Positions 10,531 to 22,489 of a stretch of 64,000 nucleotides of DNA are shown piece by piece; within the stretch, counting starts at the first letter, position 1; each line of letters begins with the position of its first letter. The position numbers were made by a program, and so were the translations under genes. Below the pieces are notes generated by a model that had not been told where the DNA came from, ran no database searches, and saw only the letters and a list, made by a program, of their open reading frames with translations. The stretch lies in contig JAJIRX010000557.1 in NCBI GenBank assembly GCA_023853785.1, forward strand, positions 682,001 to 746,000, given 5' to 3'. This DNA is from Psilocybe azurescens. Taxonomy: Eukaryota; Basidiomycota; Agaricomycetes; Agaricales; Agrocybaceae.

Positions 10531-13071
10531 ATGATACCCCCGTCGCTGAAAGCGAGGACCCAACGACCCAGCTTCCATGGCCAGCTGCCAGAGGACGCGC
10601 CCCGAGCCCAGCTGATGACGCCGCTAGCAATCAGGGCGAAGCACCCATCACTGCAGCGACCAACGATGTTGATCAAAGGAAACGTAGAGCTGCTTCGCCT
10701 AGACGCCGCTTCTCGACATGGGACCTTATAACGCTAAGCATCTCTATGGGAGGTGCACAAATTGCATGGACAGTCGAACTAGGGTAGGTCTTCGGGCTCA
10801 GGCTGGCCTCGCTGCTGGACTAGGCTGACAATATGACGTGTCTGCCTCAGATATGGGACACCTTTCCTGCTTAATCTTGGCTTAAAGGAACACTTGACGT
10901 CTCTCGTATGGCTGGCAGGTCCGATTAGTGGGCTTGTAGCCCAACCACTCATAGGTCTGTACTCTCTTTTATATAAAACTGAGCAGCTTTGAGTAATTTA
11001 CGCCGTTTATCTAGGGGCCTTATCTGACGCTTCTTCATCCAAGTATCGCCGCCGTTTCTGGATTGGTCTATCGACTGTCGCTCTCGTTATATCTACACTT
11101 ACGCTCGCGTATTGTCAGGAAATAGCAGCATTCTGCGTTGATATCCTCGGCGTAGGCGCTGGCGATTGGGCAGAACGACGACAGAATGTCGTGAGTCTAC
11201 CTTAACAGGATTCGATAACACGTGAAGCTGATCATTCATTTATTAGCTTAAATGGACTTCCATCGGATTTGCCATTGTGTCTTTCTATGTCCTAGATTTT
11301 GCGTTGAATGGATTACAAGCCTCGCTTCGAAATTTGCTGCTTGATGTGACTCCTCCTGGTCAACTCAGTGCTGCCAATGCCTGGCACGGACGCATGACCA
11401 ATGCAGGAAATATCATCGGTTTCGGTTTCGGTAAGCTCTCTTGCCACATTTGTACCGATGATAAAAATATCTAATGGATTAACACAGGGTTCTTGCCGTT
11501 GGCAGACCTACCAATTATTCGCCTTATAGGCGGCAGCCAGTTCCGGAAGTTCTGCGTTATCTGCATCCTGATTCTTGTGGCCACTGTATGGATAACCTGT
11601 GCTAACCACCATGAAGAGGAACACCCAAAATCGCACAGGAGGCAAGGGTATGTTTCTATTGTTATTGCAGAAGAGTTAATTGTTGAATGAAGTTGCAGAA
11701 ATATGCGGGAAGTATTCAGTAATATTGCGACGTCTATCAAAAATCTACCCAAACCTATACGGCGCGTCTGCTTTGTTCAACTTTGCGCTTTCATGGGCTG
11801 GTCAGTCGTTTTTTGTCGTTAGTGACTGTCTCATATTGACCTTCTGTCTACTAGGTTTCCTTTCCTCTTCTATTCGTATGTTTATTTGCCTGTTTGAAGC
11901 TGCCAACTTTGACTTATAGGCGTTAGGACAACTTACATGGGCCAAATCATGGCATATGAACAAAACAAGGAACCAGATGCTGAGATTGCTACGCGGACAG
12001 GAGAGTTTGCCATGCTAATATACAGCATCGGTTTGTCACCTTTTATTTATTCAAAATGCTCAGTTCTAATCCAGTTCTGTAGTTGGTGTTTGCGCAGGAA
12101 TAATTCTGCCTCATCTTGCTACTCGCGATCGGCGTCTAATGGGTGCCAAAACAGATGTTGACGAAGATGCCGAAATATCTCGTCTAAGAGCTATGGTGCG
12201 CCAATGGAGAGTTGACGCTGCTCGCCGAGGACGAGATCTGCATCTTCCTGTCATGCCATTCCTTCTGCGAAATATCTGGACCGGGGCACTTTTGTTTTTC
12301 AGTTTCTTGACCTTGTCAACATTCTTTATCTCTACGGTGTTCCAGGTTTGTCAAATTCGTCCATTCATGATACCTGGTAAAGGCTTATCCCAGCGACATT
12401 TAGGCGACTATATTTATCAGTCTTGTAGGCATTTGTTGGGCAGTCGCTATGTGGGTGCCTTTTGCAATCATCATGGAGGTAATTATTTGCGTTCTATGGC
12501 TTTTTCTTGTGCTGACAGTTTTCCCCACAGCTACTGAAAGAACCACCGCCTCCAACTCGGCGCATTGTACCAGAAGGTCGACGACCGGTACATGCCCGCA
12601 ACATTTCAAATCCAGTACGCCCCAGCTTCACCAGCGAACGACAGCCATTGATTCGTCGGCGCTCATTCGACGAGTACGAGAATGCCCTTGATGAGGAAAT
12701 ACTACCTGGAACCCCCCTTGCCCGGTGGGACGATTCTTGGTATCCACAATCTCTCAATTGTCCTTCCTCAGTTGCTTGTCAGTTTTATTTCGCTTACATG
12801 ATTAAAATACATGATCTGACAGAATTTCCAGGTGGCTCTAGTGACGAGCTTTATTTTCCGCGTTGTGGATGGGCCTGAAACTCAAAACGCTGCCAACCAA
12901 TCGGATACGTATTTTGGTAAGAACGGGGTTGCTTGGGCTTTACGTTTTGGAGGCCTTTGTACCATCTTGGGTGCCGTTCTCGCACGCCGGGTACCCCCAA
13001 CGCCGACTGAAAAGGCTATGCGTCGCCGACTGGGCGAAATGAAACTTCTGGGAGAAGAGGTCAACCCGTGA
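10531..13071 (+). CDS. SUT1: SUT-type sucrose/alpha-glucoside transporter
   Basis: Twelve-helix proton-coupled sugar transporter of the glycoside-pentoside-hexuronide group, like S. pombe Sut1 and plant SUTs, acting at the plasma membrane. Seen in order: WDLITLSISMGGAQIAWTVE, GPISGLVAQPLIGALSD, SSSKYRRRFWI (the basic loop after helix 2), WHGRMTNAGNIIGFGFGF, CAFMGWFPFLFYSTTYMG, GVCAGIILPHL, AMWVPFAIIMELLKE and ILGIHNLSIVLPQLLVAL. About 14 exons chain in frame to 13071. The N-terminal tail is hydrophilic. ATG 10531 is in the wrong frame by one base; an extra C in the run 10537-10541 would join it (MIPPVAESED), otherwise the start is upstream beyond an unseen intron. Substrate inferred from family. 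Confidence 0.8.
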
Positions 13072-13280
13072 ATTAGATTAACACGATGACAATGAAGTTC
13101 CTTCTTTGGTTTGATTTGCAATTGCTAGAATCTATCAGTAGTTTGTGTTTTGCTCTTATATGTATCATAGTTTTACGCGACTAATCAAAATCGGACATTG
13201 TATATTTAATATTTAAAGTGCTCGATGCTGAACCCCATGACCGGAAGCTGTAACGATACAAAACGCGAGATCCCAGTTAT

Positions 13281-15894
13281 CTATGTCCCGGCTCGATATA
13301 AAGCGGCATGGTATAGTGGTAACAGGGGGATCTCTTCTCCGAACATATGCCGACACAAGTTATCCACTGGGAATGTCAAATAAGTGTCTCTTAGACAATA
13401 AGCAAATGTTAATGGGGACTTACCTGGAATATGGATGTCCGGACGATAAAAGCATCTTATTGACAAAGCAGAGTTCACAACCTGGGCGATGCTGGAAACC
13501 ATTTCACGCAACTCAGTTGCATGACCCTGTTCAAAATCTAGAATAATATATAAATCAAACATTGAAAAACATGATCACATGAATTTTGTGGTTACCTCCT
13601 TTCATGAAGATGGTGGCACAAGCTGAATTGTCTTCTTTGAACGTAGACACCTCCCAGTAGAGTACTCGTCCAGTTTCGAGACTTGATTCCCCTAGAAGTC
13701 AAAAACAGTGAGCCACATAACACCCCCAGCGAGTAAGGACACGCACGACTCTCATATAACGGAATACAGTTTTGCAGCGTGCTTTCACCGTCATAATCAT
13801 CAATTACAGGACACCTTCCCGTGTGGAGGATCACTTGCTTCTCAATCAAAGCATCTTTTGGTAATTCCTTCACGACCACAAACAAAGTTGGATACTGGAG
13901 TGACTAAAAATCACAATCGTTAAAGCGTGCTAGCTATATCAATAGAAATGAGTAAAAGTACCTGAAGGGCAAGGTGGCCTTGCTTGACGTGGATGAGATC
14001 TGCTGGTTCTGTCATCCAGTAGATCGCCGACTGCGTATGTCCCTCCCAGCCACCACCAGAATTATCTTTCAAAGCAGTTGTAATACGCCCTACATGTTGA
14101 GACGCCAATGCTAGTTCCGTCGACACCGATCGAGGAGATGGAAGAACAAGTCGGCTCGGGATAAGGCCAATCTGGCCGGACATGAAAACACGTTCGCCAG
14201 CCTAGGTTTAGAATGAGATCAAACACTTCCCATTTATTGAAAAGGAAAGAGGCAAAAATGCGAACCGTAATAGCTTGGGAATATGGCCCAATATTTGCGG
14301 GTGCCCAGTAACTGAGACCTTGAACGTGAAGGGCTTGTCGATCCAGTGGGGAACTTTCAGTATATGCGATGCATTCTAGCTTTACTCGCACGTCCTTTGG
14401 GAGGTCAACGCAAACGCAAGCGCGGGCAGGCGGACTGGTGCCAAAGAATGTGGAGTAAACAGCATTAACGGGCAGGAACAAATCCATGGACGATATCAAA
14501 ACGTTTATCATGGTGGACTGGGATAAATCCAGTCCATGGTAAGCGAGACGTTCTTAATATACTGTTAGAGAATCTCGATAAGATTATTAAGAGTACTGAC
14601 CAGCGAGAGTATTGAAACACTGGGTAACTTCCTCCTCGATTGTTATGTCGCTACCATTCGAAGAAGTATCGGTCTGCACATTGGAAACAACGACCCAGGC
14701 ATTTTTGCGCCGACTCGTTGATAAAGGTAAGGTAATATGGTGAGAATATAGTACACTTGGCAAGGAGACAGGGTTTGACGTGGTTTTGTTCTGAGAGGCA
14801 GCGACGGCATTTTGTATGGCTTCGTATCGTTCCTCCAAAAGAGGAGGAATATAGGCGACTTGGTTAATGGTGGGCTTCGGTTCCAGCTCTGCACCCTTGA
14901 TACGAAGGAACGCAACAGTGGCAAAATCATTGTCAGAATGGATCACGGTCTCAATATCCGTCCTATACAAGTTTCAGTGAAACTCGGGAAAACATTATTT
15001 GGCTACGCACAAGTTGATACGGTGCTTGAAGAGAGGACAATCCAAAGTCAATGTTTCGTATTCCCCGCCTTCGCCGCATATGTGTGAACCATAAAGAGTA
15101 TGCTGAAGGAGATTCAGTCTAATTATCCAACCTCTAAAATAGAACTCACAAGCTTGGATAAAGTGGTTTCCATTTGTGCCAGGGTTTTCCCAAGATGAGA
15201 CGTTGTAAGTCCAATGCCTGCCACCTTGATCAAGATGGCCTCCATGCCGGCTTCTATCATTTCAGTAAGTAGTTCCCCTTGGTCTCGCTGCCACAAGTAG
15301 CACAAAGAAGTCAAGCCTAGTCGACGACAGCTATTTAGAAGTTAGGCAGCTGTGAAATTAGCTATCAGAAATCTTACACATGTTCGACTCGAACTCTCTG
15401 ATAATTCGAAAGGATAGCACCGACAGACACGCCTTTGACGTCTGGGTGACGAGACTGAATTTTTCATTGATCAGTCAGTTGACACGCGTCTGAATACTGT
15501 GAAGCAATAGACAGCGACCTTAACGGTGGCTAGCAACTCATAGAGGTCTTCCGTCTCATCTCCAGCTATGCCGCCTGCATTGTTCGGTTTTCTTCCACCG
15601 TACTCCGATCCTTGTTCAACAGCATTCCCAGTGATCACTCTGCGATACAGCGGCACATCTAGAGCACGCGCGACAAATTCAATCGCATCTTGTCCGACAG
15701 TTTGGTAGAGATATGAATCGAGTTCCTCTAACAGGCCATGAATATTATGAGAAGACTTGATGGGGTTTTGTCGGACCTTTGCCAGGTTCTGGCCCCAGTG
15801 AAGCTGCAGCCACGAGCTCGTGGCCGTTCTGCGCACAGTGAACAAGATTATAACAGCTGTCTTTGCCGCCACTGAGCAAAGCGAGATATTTCAT
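13281..15894 (-). CDS. DPH6: Diphthine-ammonia ligase Dph6
   Basis: Last enzyme of diphthamide synthesis; it amidates diphthine on elongation factor 2 using ATP and ammonia in the cytosol. From ATG 15894: MKYLALLSGGKDSCYNLVH with the PP-loop SGGKDS, then SYLYQTVGQDAIEFVARAL, GAILSNYQRVRVEHV, LWQRDQGELL and GEGGEYETLTLD. These are the N-type ATP-pyrophosphatase motifs. Two RidA/YjgF-like domains follow, as usual in eukaryotic Dph6 (GLSYWAPANIGPYSQAI and FMSGQIGLIPS in the second). The frame closes at 13281 with LYHAALYRAGT. All exons join without a frameshift. It shares a 137-bp promoter with the PheRS beta gene and ends 209 bp from the convergent transporter. Confidence 0.92.
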
Positions 15895-16031
15895 TGTGGA
15901 AGGGAAGAGCAAGCAGGATCGAGGAAAATGATCGCATCGTTCTGATTGGGTAAACAGGGTGTTCAGTGCCTGGTAAATCCATTTGTGGACCTGACTCGAT
16001 CTCGCAAAATCTACATCCTCTTATCTACGAA

Positions 16032-18516
16032 ATGCCGACAGTCAGTGTAGACAAAGCAGATCTCTGGGCTCGTCTGGGGAGAGAGTATAGTGAATTGCAT
16101 CTCTCATTATACATCGATATACTTTCTTATAATCAATATTTGCAGCGACGGAAGAGTTCGATAAACTGTGCTTCGATTATGGACTAGAGCTTGATGAAGA
16201 TGTGCGTATATCCCATTAATCTGTCGCGTGTTTTCCAACTCATTCTGCTATAGACCACTGCAGAAGTAGAAGAGGCGATCAAAAAGGCTTGCCTGCAGAG
16301 CGACCAGTAAGCCAGGCGTCCTATTCCTCTTCGGCTTCCCATTCGACTCATCGTGCAAAAAGCAATTGAAAATCGAAATACCTGCCAATAGGCAAGCGTT
16401 CTTTAAGCTGTCTATTTTTCACTCTAATTGTTAGATGATCAATATAGATACGATCTGCTTTGCATAGAAGGCATCTCTCGTGCTCTGCGTACTTTCCTAC
16501 AATTATCGGACGCACCAAACTACAAACTTGTCTATCCTCCATCTGGCGAGGCTGACCTGGTAACGGCTACCATAGATGCGGAGGTAGTCTCGATTTGTGC
16601 ACTGCTGAATTATATTCTGATAATCATTCCAGACAGCAAAAATCAGGCCGTTGTTCGCGTGTGCCATCTTGCGCAATGTTACCTTCACCCCAAGCTCCTA
16701 TGCGTCCTTCATCGATCTACAAGACAAGCTGCACCAGAATATCTGTAGACGGCGCCAACTAGTCGCGATTGGTACTCACGATCTAGACACCTTGACCCCT
16801 CCTTTCCGTTACGAAGCGAAGCCTCCCAAGGACATCAAATTTGCACCGCTGGGAAAGGATAAAGCATACACTGCTGAAGAACTGATGACTCTCTACGATG
16901 TGTGCTCTTTCTTTATTTTCAGTTCATGTTCTTATACCACATCTTCTAGTCTGAGAAGCATCTGGCTAAATACCTCCACATCATTCGCGATTCTCCTGTT
17001 TATCCCATCATCTACGATTCCAAAGATCAAGTCCTTTCTATGCCTCCTATCATCAACTCGGATCACAGCAAAATCACGTTGAATACGAAGAATGTCTTCA
17101 TTGATGTCACTGCGACTGATCAGACCAAGCTGGACATCGTAGTCAACATCGTCGCCACGATGTTCTCTGAATATTGCGCTGAGCCATTCACGTCGGTGCC
17201 ATTAAATTGGTCCAACACCTTCGTTGTACTGACCACTTTTACTATATAGAATCGAGCCTGTCAAAGTTGTGCTACCAAATGGTCAAACTCGCATCTGCCC
17301 TGACCTTTCTGGACGAGACACGACAGCCCACGCTTCGTATGTCAATTCATGCACAGGTCTTTCGCTCTCGTCTAAAGAGGTGTCCACACTCCTCACACGG
17401 ATGGCGTTGACCACCTCCGTGTCTCCGTCAAACCCCGACGAAATTTTGGTGCACATTCCACCAACGCGCCCCGACATCCTGCACGAATGTGATATCATGG
17501 AAGATGCGGCCATAGCTTACGGATTCAACAACCTCCCTGATAAATTCCCCGCAACAAGCACTGTCGCTCAGCCGTTGGCTATAAGCAAACTCAGCGACGT
17601 TATTCGCACTGAATGGGCTATGGCTGGTTGGATCGAAGTCCTCCCCCTCATCTTGGTAAGTACAATTATATTCTGTTGCAACACTTTCCCGAAACTTAGT
17701 CGGTATTTCAGTGTTCTCATGAGGAGAACTTCGAGTGGCTGAACCACGACGATGACGGAAACACAGCCGTCAAAATCGCCAATCCCAAAAGTCTCGAATT
17801 CCAAGTCGTCCGAACGACCCTTGTCCCGGGTCTGCTTAAGACCATCCGCGAGAACCGATCGCATGCTCTCCCCATCAAGATCTTCGAGACTTCCGAAGTC
17901 GTCTTCAAAGATACCACGCGGGAGCGCCAGGCGCGCAACGAACGACATGCCGCCGCCGTGTTGTGTAATAAATCTGCAGGATTCGAGATTGTACACGGAA
18001 TGTTGGACCGCGCGATGAAGATGCTCGAGATACCCAGGATCTCGAGCGGCGATTTCAAAGCAGAGACCGGTTACTATATCAAGGAAACCAGCGGTAAGCA
18101 TTTTCTAGTGGGTGAATGGCGCACTGCATTGTCATTCTGAATTCGTTTCTTTAGACCCTATGTATTTCCCAGGACGTGCCGCCACTATCTTTTACCGCCC
18201 AGCGCCAACAAAGAAAGGCAAGCTTTCATCTGTCGAGAAGGAGATCGAGTCCGCTCTGCATGTTAGCCACGACGTGGACATTGGGAGCCTCGGTATTCTA
18301 CACCCGACTGTGTTGGAGAAATTCGAAATCGGATTCCCATGCTCTGCCCTCGAATTCACACTCGAACCTTTCAAAAGCAGATGCAAAAGGTTTGGACTAA
18401 TGAGGATTGAGGAAGGTCACTGCTATGAAGCAAAAGAAACATGTATTAGATGCACATATCCTGGTTACAAAATATACTGTTACCACGATACAATGGGAAA
18501 TATCTCAATAGATTAA
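16032..18516 (+). CDS. FRS1: Phenylalanyl-tRNA synthetase beta subunit
   Basis: Beta subunit of cytosolic (alpha-beta)2 PheRS, which charges tRNA-Phe; this subunit carries the editing site. It starts [20 protein letters not shown] like the human protein and continues [95 protein letters not shown] and [12 protein letters not shown]. One GC-AG intron is used (16392-16447). The exon around 16286 needs one more G (AAGGG not AAGG) to read KKGLPAERP, so the sequence has a one-base gap there. The family normally stops just after EPF; here the frame runs 30 aa further to 18516, while one A fewer at 18373-18376 would stop at 18400. Its partner subunit lies at 28.8-30.9 kb. Confidence 0.93.
16392..16447 (+). 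other. GC-AG intron in FRS1
   Basis: The intron between AAT-AG and A-TAC (Asn-Arg-Tyr of the PANRYDLL motif) begins GCAAGC and ends ATATAG. The exon junction is fixed by the very conserved protein motif, so the non-canonical GC donor is well supported. It is 56 nt long. Confidence 0.85.
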
Positions 18517-18549
18517 CAAGTTACCACCGGGCATCCATAATTCAGTAGA

Positions 18550-19411
18550 TCACTGGCCGCCACCACCGCCACCACCCCCTCGTCTTGGCTGTTCAGGATC
18601 TTCAGGACCGGAGCCGACCGCTGTCGAAGGGGTTATTTGACAATTGCGGGAACAAGAACAGAATTACTAACCAAGAATGAGTACTACTGCTACCATATAC
18701 ATCCAGTATTTCTGGACGAATGATTTCTCTGGGACAGGCTTTACAACTTCGCCTTCTAGTGTGAGGGGTGGTGGTGCTCTAAGCTCGGGCCTAAGACATA
18801 CGTTAGAACCGTGTAGCAATTAGCTTTGGGAGACCATACAGAGGGGGGAGTCTCTGGTCTTTTAAGGAGAACAGTCGAACTCAGACGTTGAACTTTGTTG
18901 GCGAAAGTCTTGAGTGCTGCCGAAGGAGAACTTGTCTTTGACGACTTGGTCTGTGGACATGAGCCATCGTGGGGTATAGGTGAAACGAAGTAGTCTATAG
19001 CAAATGGTATCGATTCTCCGCTCGAGAGATGCAGTAGTATGGTGTCTGCTGAGGTTTTACTAAGATAGCACTATGGGGTAATGAGCTCGACATAGATGAT
19101 GTTGGCAGAGAATGACGTACGGCTTTCACAGAAGAGTAGTCCCAGAAAGCCTCTGATGTATCTCCCTCATGCTCCAATGCGACTTGATACAGAGCTTCAG
19201 CACTATGGTCTAAAGTTTGCAGGGCTTCCGAGAACGCGACTAAATCTTTGGCAAGAGTGGGGACTGCCTCTACGGTGGCGGTATCGAGAGAAACTGTAGC
19301 TCGCTTGAGATATGGCTGAGCAGGTAGATCTGGATGGAAGACACGGTGGTGGAGGACAACATCAGCGGCAGAGACGACGGAGAGTACTGCAGCTACAGCG
19401 AAGAGCTTCAT
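18550..19411 (-). CDS. EMC10: ER membrane complex subunit 10
   Basis: Lumenal, membrane-anchored subunit of the EMC insertase. From ATG 19411 the N-terminus MKLFAVAAVLSVVSAADVVL is a clear signal peptide. A lumenal region follows (FHPDLPAQPYLKRATVSLD, EALYQVALEHEGD). Near the C-terminus comes EKSFVQKYWMYMVAVVLIL, one transmembrane helix, then after an intron a short acidic/proline piece and a run of glycines ending GGQ at 18550. The KSFxQKYWMY anchor and poly-Gly tail are typical of fungal EMC10. The stop is only 33 bp from the end of FRS1, which is convergent, so their 3' UTRs must overlap. Head-to-head with the hypothetical gene at 19635. Confidence 0.82.
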
Positions 19412-19477
19412 GATGATGTTAGGGACTAGGACGAGTCGCAGACCGCAATCGAGCCGTGGCGAGGCTGGTCGATTGCC

Positions 19478-19578
19478 ATTGGCTAGAGTGCTTACATCAG
19501 CATGTAGCTTGTGCTAATTGGCCCTTGCTCCTAATGGGCTGTGATTGGGTGATTCTTGCCTCTCTGCTCCCAACCAAT
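19478..19578. promoter_or_regulatory. Cluster of four CCAAT boxes
   Basis: The 223-bp divergent promoter between EMC10 (start 19411) and the 19635 gene holds four CCAAT cores: ATTGG at 19478-19482, 19517-19521 and 19544-19548, and CCAAT at 19574-19578. They are spaced about 30-40 bp apart in both orientations, as bound by the Hap2/3/5 complex in fungi. Confidence 0.5.
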
Positions 19579-19634
19579 GGCCACCGCATACACCCATTCC
19601 ATCCCGACCCCCATTTTCTCCACAAAATTACAGA

Positions 19635-20122
19635 ATGCCAGACGAAAATACTGAAAATCCACTCAAGTCAACTATCAATCTCCTTGACTCTCTCGTCGCT
19701 TTCTATCAGCACGAAAGAATGTGGGTTTACCGGACCCGCGCAACGCTAGAGGACGCATTCCAATCGCCTCCAATCATGGAGGATAGACCACAGCTCAATT
19801 CAGATGACAATTCAGTGTCTACGAATGAAGAGGAAGCGGATGGATACATTAATTCCCAATCACCGAGCTCGTCTCGTGCCGAAAATCAACAGCCAACTAG
19901 GTGGAATCGAAGAAAAAGGGGCTTCAAGTTGAGGATCGACGGCATTCGGCACAAACGAGTGATCTCGACACAGCCAGTGGGGAGCCTCAGTCTGAACAGC
20001 TCCCTCCTCGAGAGCATATTCTGCAGATGTTCGAAAAGATGATGGAGTCGAGGATGGAGAGTTGCCAGAGAGTAAACAAGATGATTCAAGATGCGAACAG
20101 GGCCAATCTTCACCTGCGATAA
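19635..20122 (+). CDS. Hypothetical small protein, frame-broken
   Basis: Not recognised. From ATG 19635 the protein reads MPDENTENPLKSTINLLDSL and FYQHERMWVYRTRATLEDAF, then an acidic Ser-rich linker. The frame then closes at 20042 with an unlikely Arg/Cys tail, while the adjacent frame stays open to 20122 with a strongly coding-like helix (REHILQMFEKMMESRMESCQ, then KMIQDANRANLHLR). One extra base near 19900-19921 (GG, AAAAA or GGGG runs) would join both into a protein of about 160 aa. It has N- and C-terminal helices around a disordered middle. No signal peptide. Confidence 0.6.
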
Positions 20123-20937
20123 TCGTGAGTACGATTAGTCCTAGTCTCAAGGATGACCATCATTAACCGTGTATTTCGTATCGCATGGTATAGGTACCAC
20201 AAGCTTTGAAGAAATTCCACCTTGACTTTTACTTCAGTTATTTGAAACCACGATCCGATACCCTCCGTTCAGAGTTTGTCAACAACCAATTATCTCGATA
20301 TGTATTTGTCTATGTGTTTGGACGGAATAAATTAGTTTTTAAAAATCCACGCGAGAGGCTCTTCCTTGCCCGATAAAACACGAGGTCAATTTTCACCTCA
20401 GTACCTGTTATGGGTGAGCCTAGACAGCCTGCGCAAGTCGAGACTGCGAGTCGTGATTTGTGAGAGACAGCTTTCTTAACGGGACAATTAGTACACGGGA
20501 AAATTGAACGAAGAAAATGACATCCACCAATCAGAAAAGAGGAACATCTCCATGATCAAGGCATATGATCATCCATGTTTCGACCGTAACCGGTGTCGTA
20601 TATTCGAACAAGACGATTATACCCGCTTATTATTGGATTAACATTCGAGCTGAACAGCGCGACCAACTTGATTTGGGACTGAAACGAATACAGGTTCAAA
20701 TAAGCAATAGGAGCTGAGATGGTTGTGCATCATGAACAAAAAGGTCAAAAAGGGAGTAGAGAAGAAAGGAGAGCAGAGACGCCGCTGACAATCAAAGACA
20801 AACAAGGTACGGCAGGCTGGATCAGCCAAGAGACACTTACATACCCACCACAAAACAAACCCTTTGTACCTCCCACAACTGTCTCTTTTGTTCAACCTTC
20901 TTTATTTTATCTACTTGCTTTTACACTCTAGAATTGC
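20123..20937. other. Intergenic, no gene seen
   Basis: About 815 bases between two plus-strand genes. One minus ORF of 85 aa (20638-20895) has no family resemblance and no splice partner. A pyrimidine-rich tract directly before 20938 probably marks the BSD2 transcription start region. Confidence 0.5.
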
Positions 20938-22489
20938 ATGGCTCATCGTTATGCCTCGGTGCCAAATCCAGGGCCTGACCACGAGGTCACCCAGCGGAGT
21001 AGGGAGGACGAGATGCAGGCAGCTTTCGACTATTCAGATGATGAAGACGACGAGCACAACGCCTCAGAGGCTCAGCCTTTGAATCCTACACCTACTTCCC
21101 CCACCAGAATCCATGCACCGCCCGCTCAGACACCTTCCGGAACTTATAATTTCGAATCGGTCGACTATGACTATCCACCCCTGGCTCTCCCCCACCACCT
21201 TCTGCTGTCGCCCTTCCAAACAATTTTGGTAATTCAAATGGGCTCATTCCAACGTTTGATGTCCCTCAGAATCATGGATCCAGTCGTATGTGGTTCCAAC
21301 GAGCCGCAACCTCCGTTCTCCCGACTTCAGTCCTGACCAAGATTGGAATACTTCCACGAAGACCAGCAGGCCCGGTTGGGGGAGGAACGAATAATGACGG
21401 AGTTTTCGCTAATGTGACGGCTAAACCCACAGCACCTATTAGGGTGCAGGATGGTATGTAAATACACATTTTATAGGTGCATAATCTCTTATCAAGTTTC
21501 ATAGGCGACGATACCCACCTTGTCCCTGAGGACTCAGTCCATGAAGCACCACCATCGTACGCTTCTGCGCAGGCGGATGCCGTTCCACCGTACTGGGAGA
21601 CGACAATTCATGCTCCCTTTTCCCCAGACTCAGTTGGCGACATGATCATCGACTCATTGCCAACTGGCTCCCTCTTCTCATTTTGCTGGAATCTTCTTGT
21701 CTCTATCTCGTTCCAATTTGTCGGCTTTTTGCTCACATACTTATTGCATACGAGCCACGCAGCTCGTCTTGGATCAAGGGCTGGTCTTGGTGTGACTTTG
21801 ATCCAATACGGCTTTGCATTGCGCAGTCGACTTGATTCTATACCTACCGACACCAACACCAACAACGATTGGAACTACTGGAATCCGGACTCTACTTCCA
21901 ATAGTGGCACAATTGATACTCACAACTCAATAAGCAACTTAACTTGGTCAACACCGGTTGGAAACATCACCGATGAACAGACCAGTGCGATTGTTGCTGA
22001 TGCCACAACAGAATGGTTGTCGTTCTTTTTGATGACAGTTGGTAAGATGCTTTATTTACCTATCTGTTCATCAAATGTTTAACCTGATCACACTATCCAG
22101 GCTGGTTTGTGCTATTAACTTCCCTGCTTGGGTTCTGGCGAGTAAAACGCTGGGAACGTCGTATTCTCGCCTCTCGCCGTGAAAATCAACCTCCGACTGC
22201 TCGAAACGGTCCAGCAATCGGAATCGTCTCCCATTTGGAATCATCATTTGGACTGAGAGGTGTCTCACGTTCAGACTTTTTCCGTCAAGGGTTCGGGCTT
22301 GGCCCGAGACAGCCAAATGCCGATGAGACTATTCGTGCTGCAGAAGAAGGAGATGCGCTGCACAGCGCACAGGAGACAGATCCAATGCTTGCTCTAGACC
22401 CCGCCGATCCCAACAGTCGCGCGGTCATCGAAGCGTATGCCAATGAACAGCGGTTGCAGCGCGATCTTCGTGAGGCGGGATTGCTGTGA
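20938..22489 (+). CDS. BSD2: Bsd2/Ndfip-family Rsp5 adaptor
   Basis: Membrane adaptor of the Bsd2/Ndfip family that recruits the Nedd4-type ubiquitin ligase Rsp5 in Golgi and endosomes, e.g. for metal-transporter turnover. The cytosolic N-terminus is acidic (DYSDDEDDE) and has PY motifs, PPSY and PPYW, the Rsp5 WW-domain ligands. Three membrane segments follow: SLFSFCWNLLVSISFQFVGF then LLTYLLHT, GLGVTLIQYGFAL, and WLSFFLMTVGWFVLLTSLL. The GDMIIDSLPTG lead-in is a family signature. The tail is charged. Two introns join cleanly. The frame needs one more C in the run 21178-21181 (DYDYPPPGSPPPP instead of DYDYPPLALP); as sequenced the first exon would end early. Confidence 0.87.

Noticed and set aside
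13300..13345. tRNA-like A box (ATGGTATAGTGGTAAC)
   Set aside because: No B box or acceptor pairing follows, and the reverse strand is the last coding exon of DPH6 (LLPLYHAALYRAGT).
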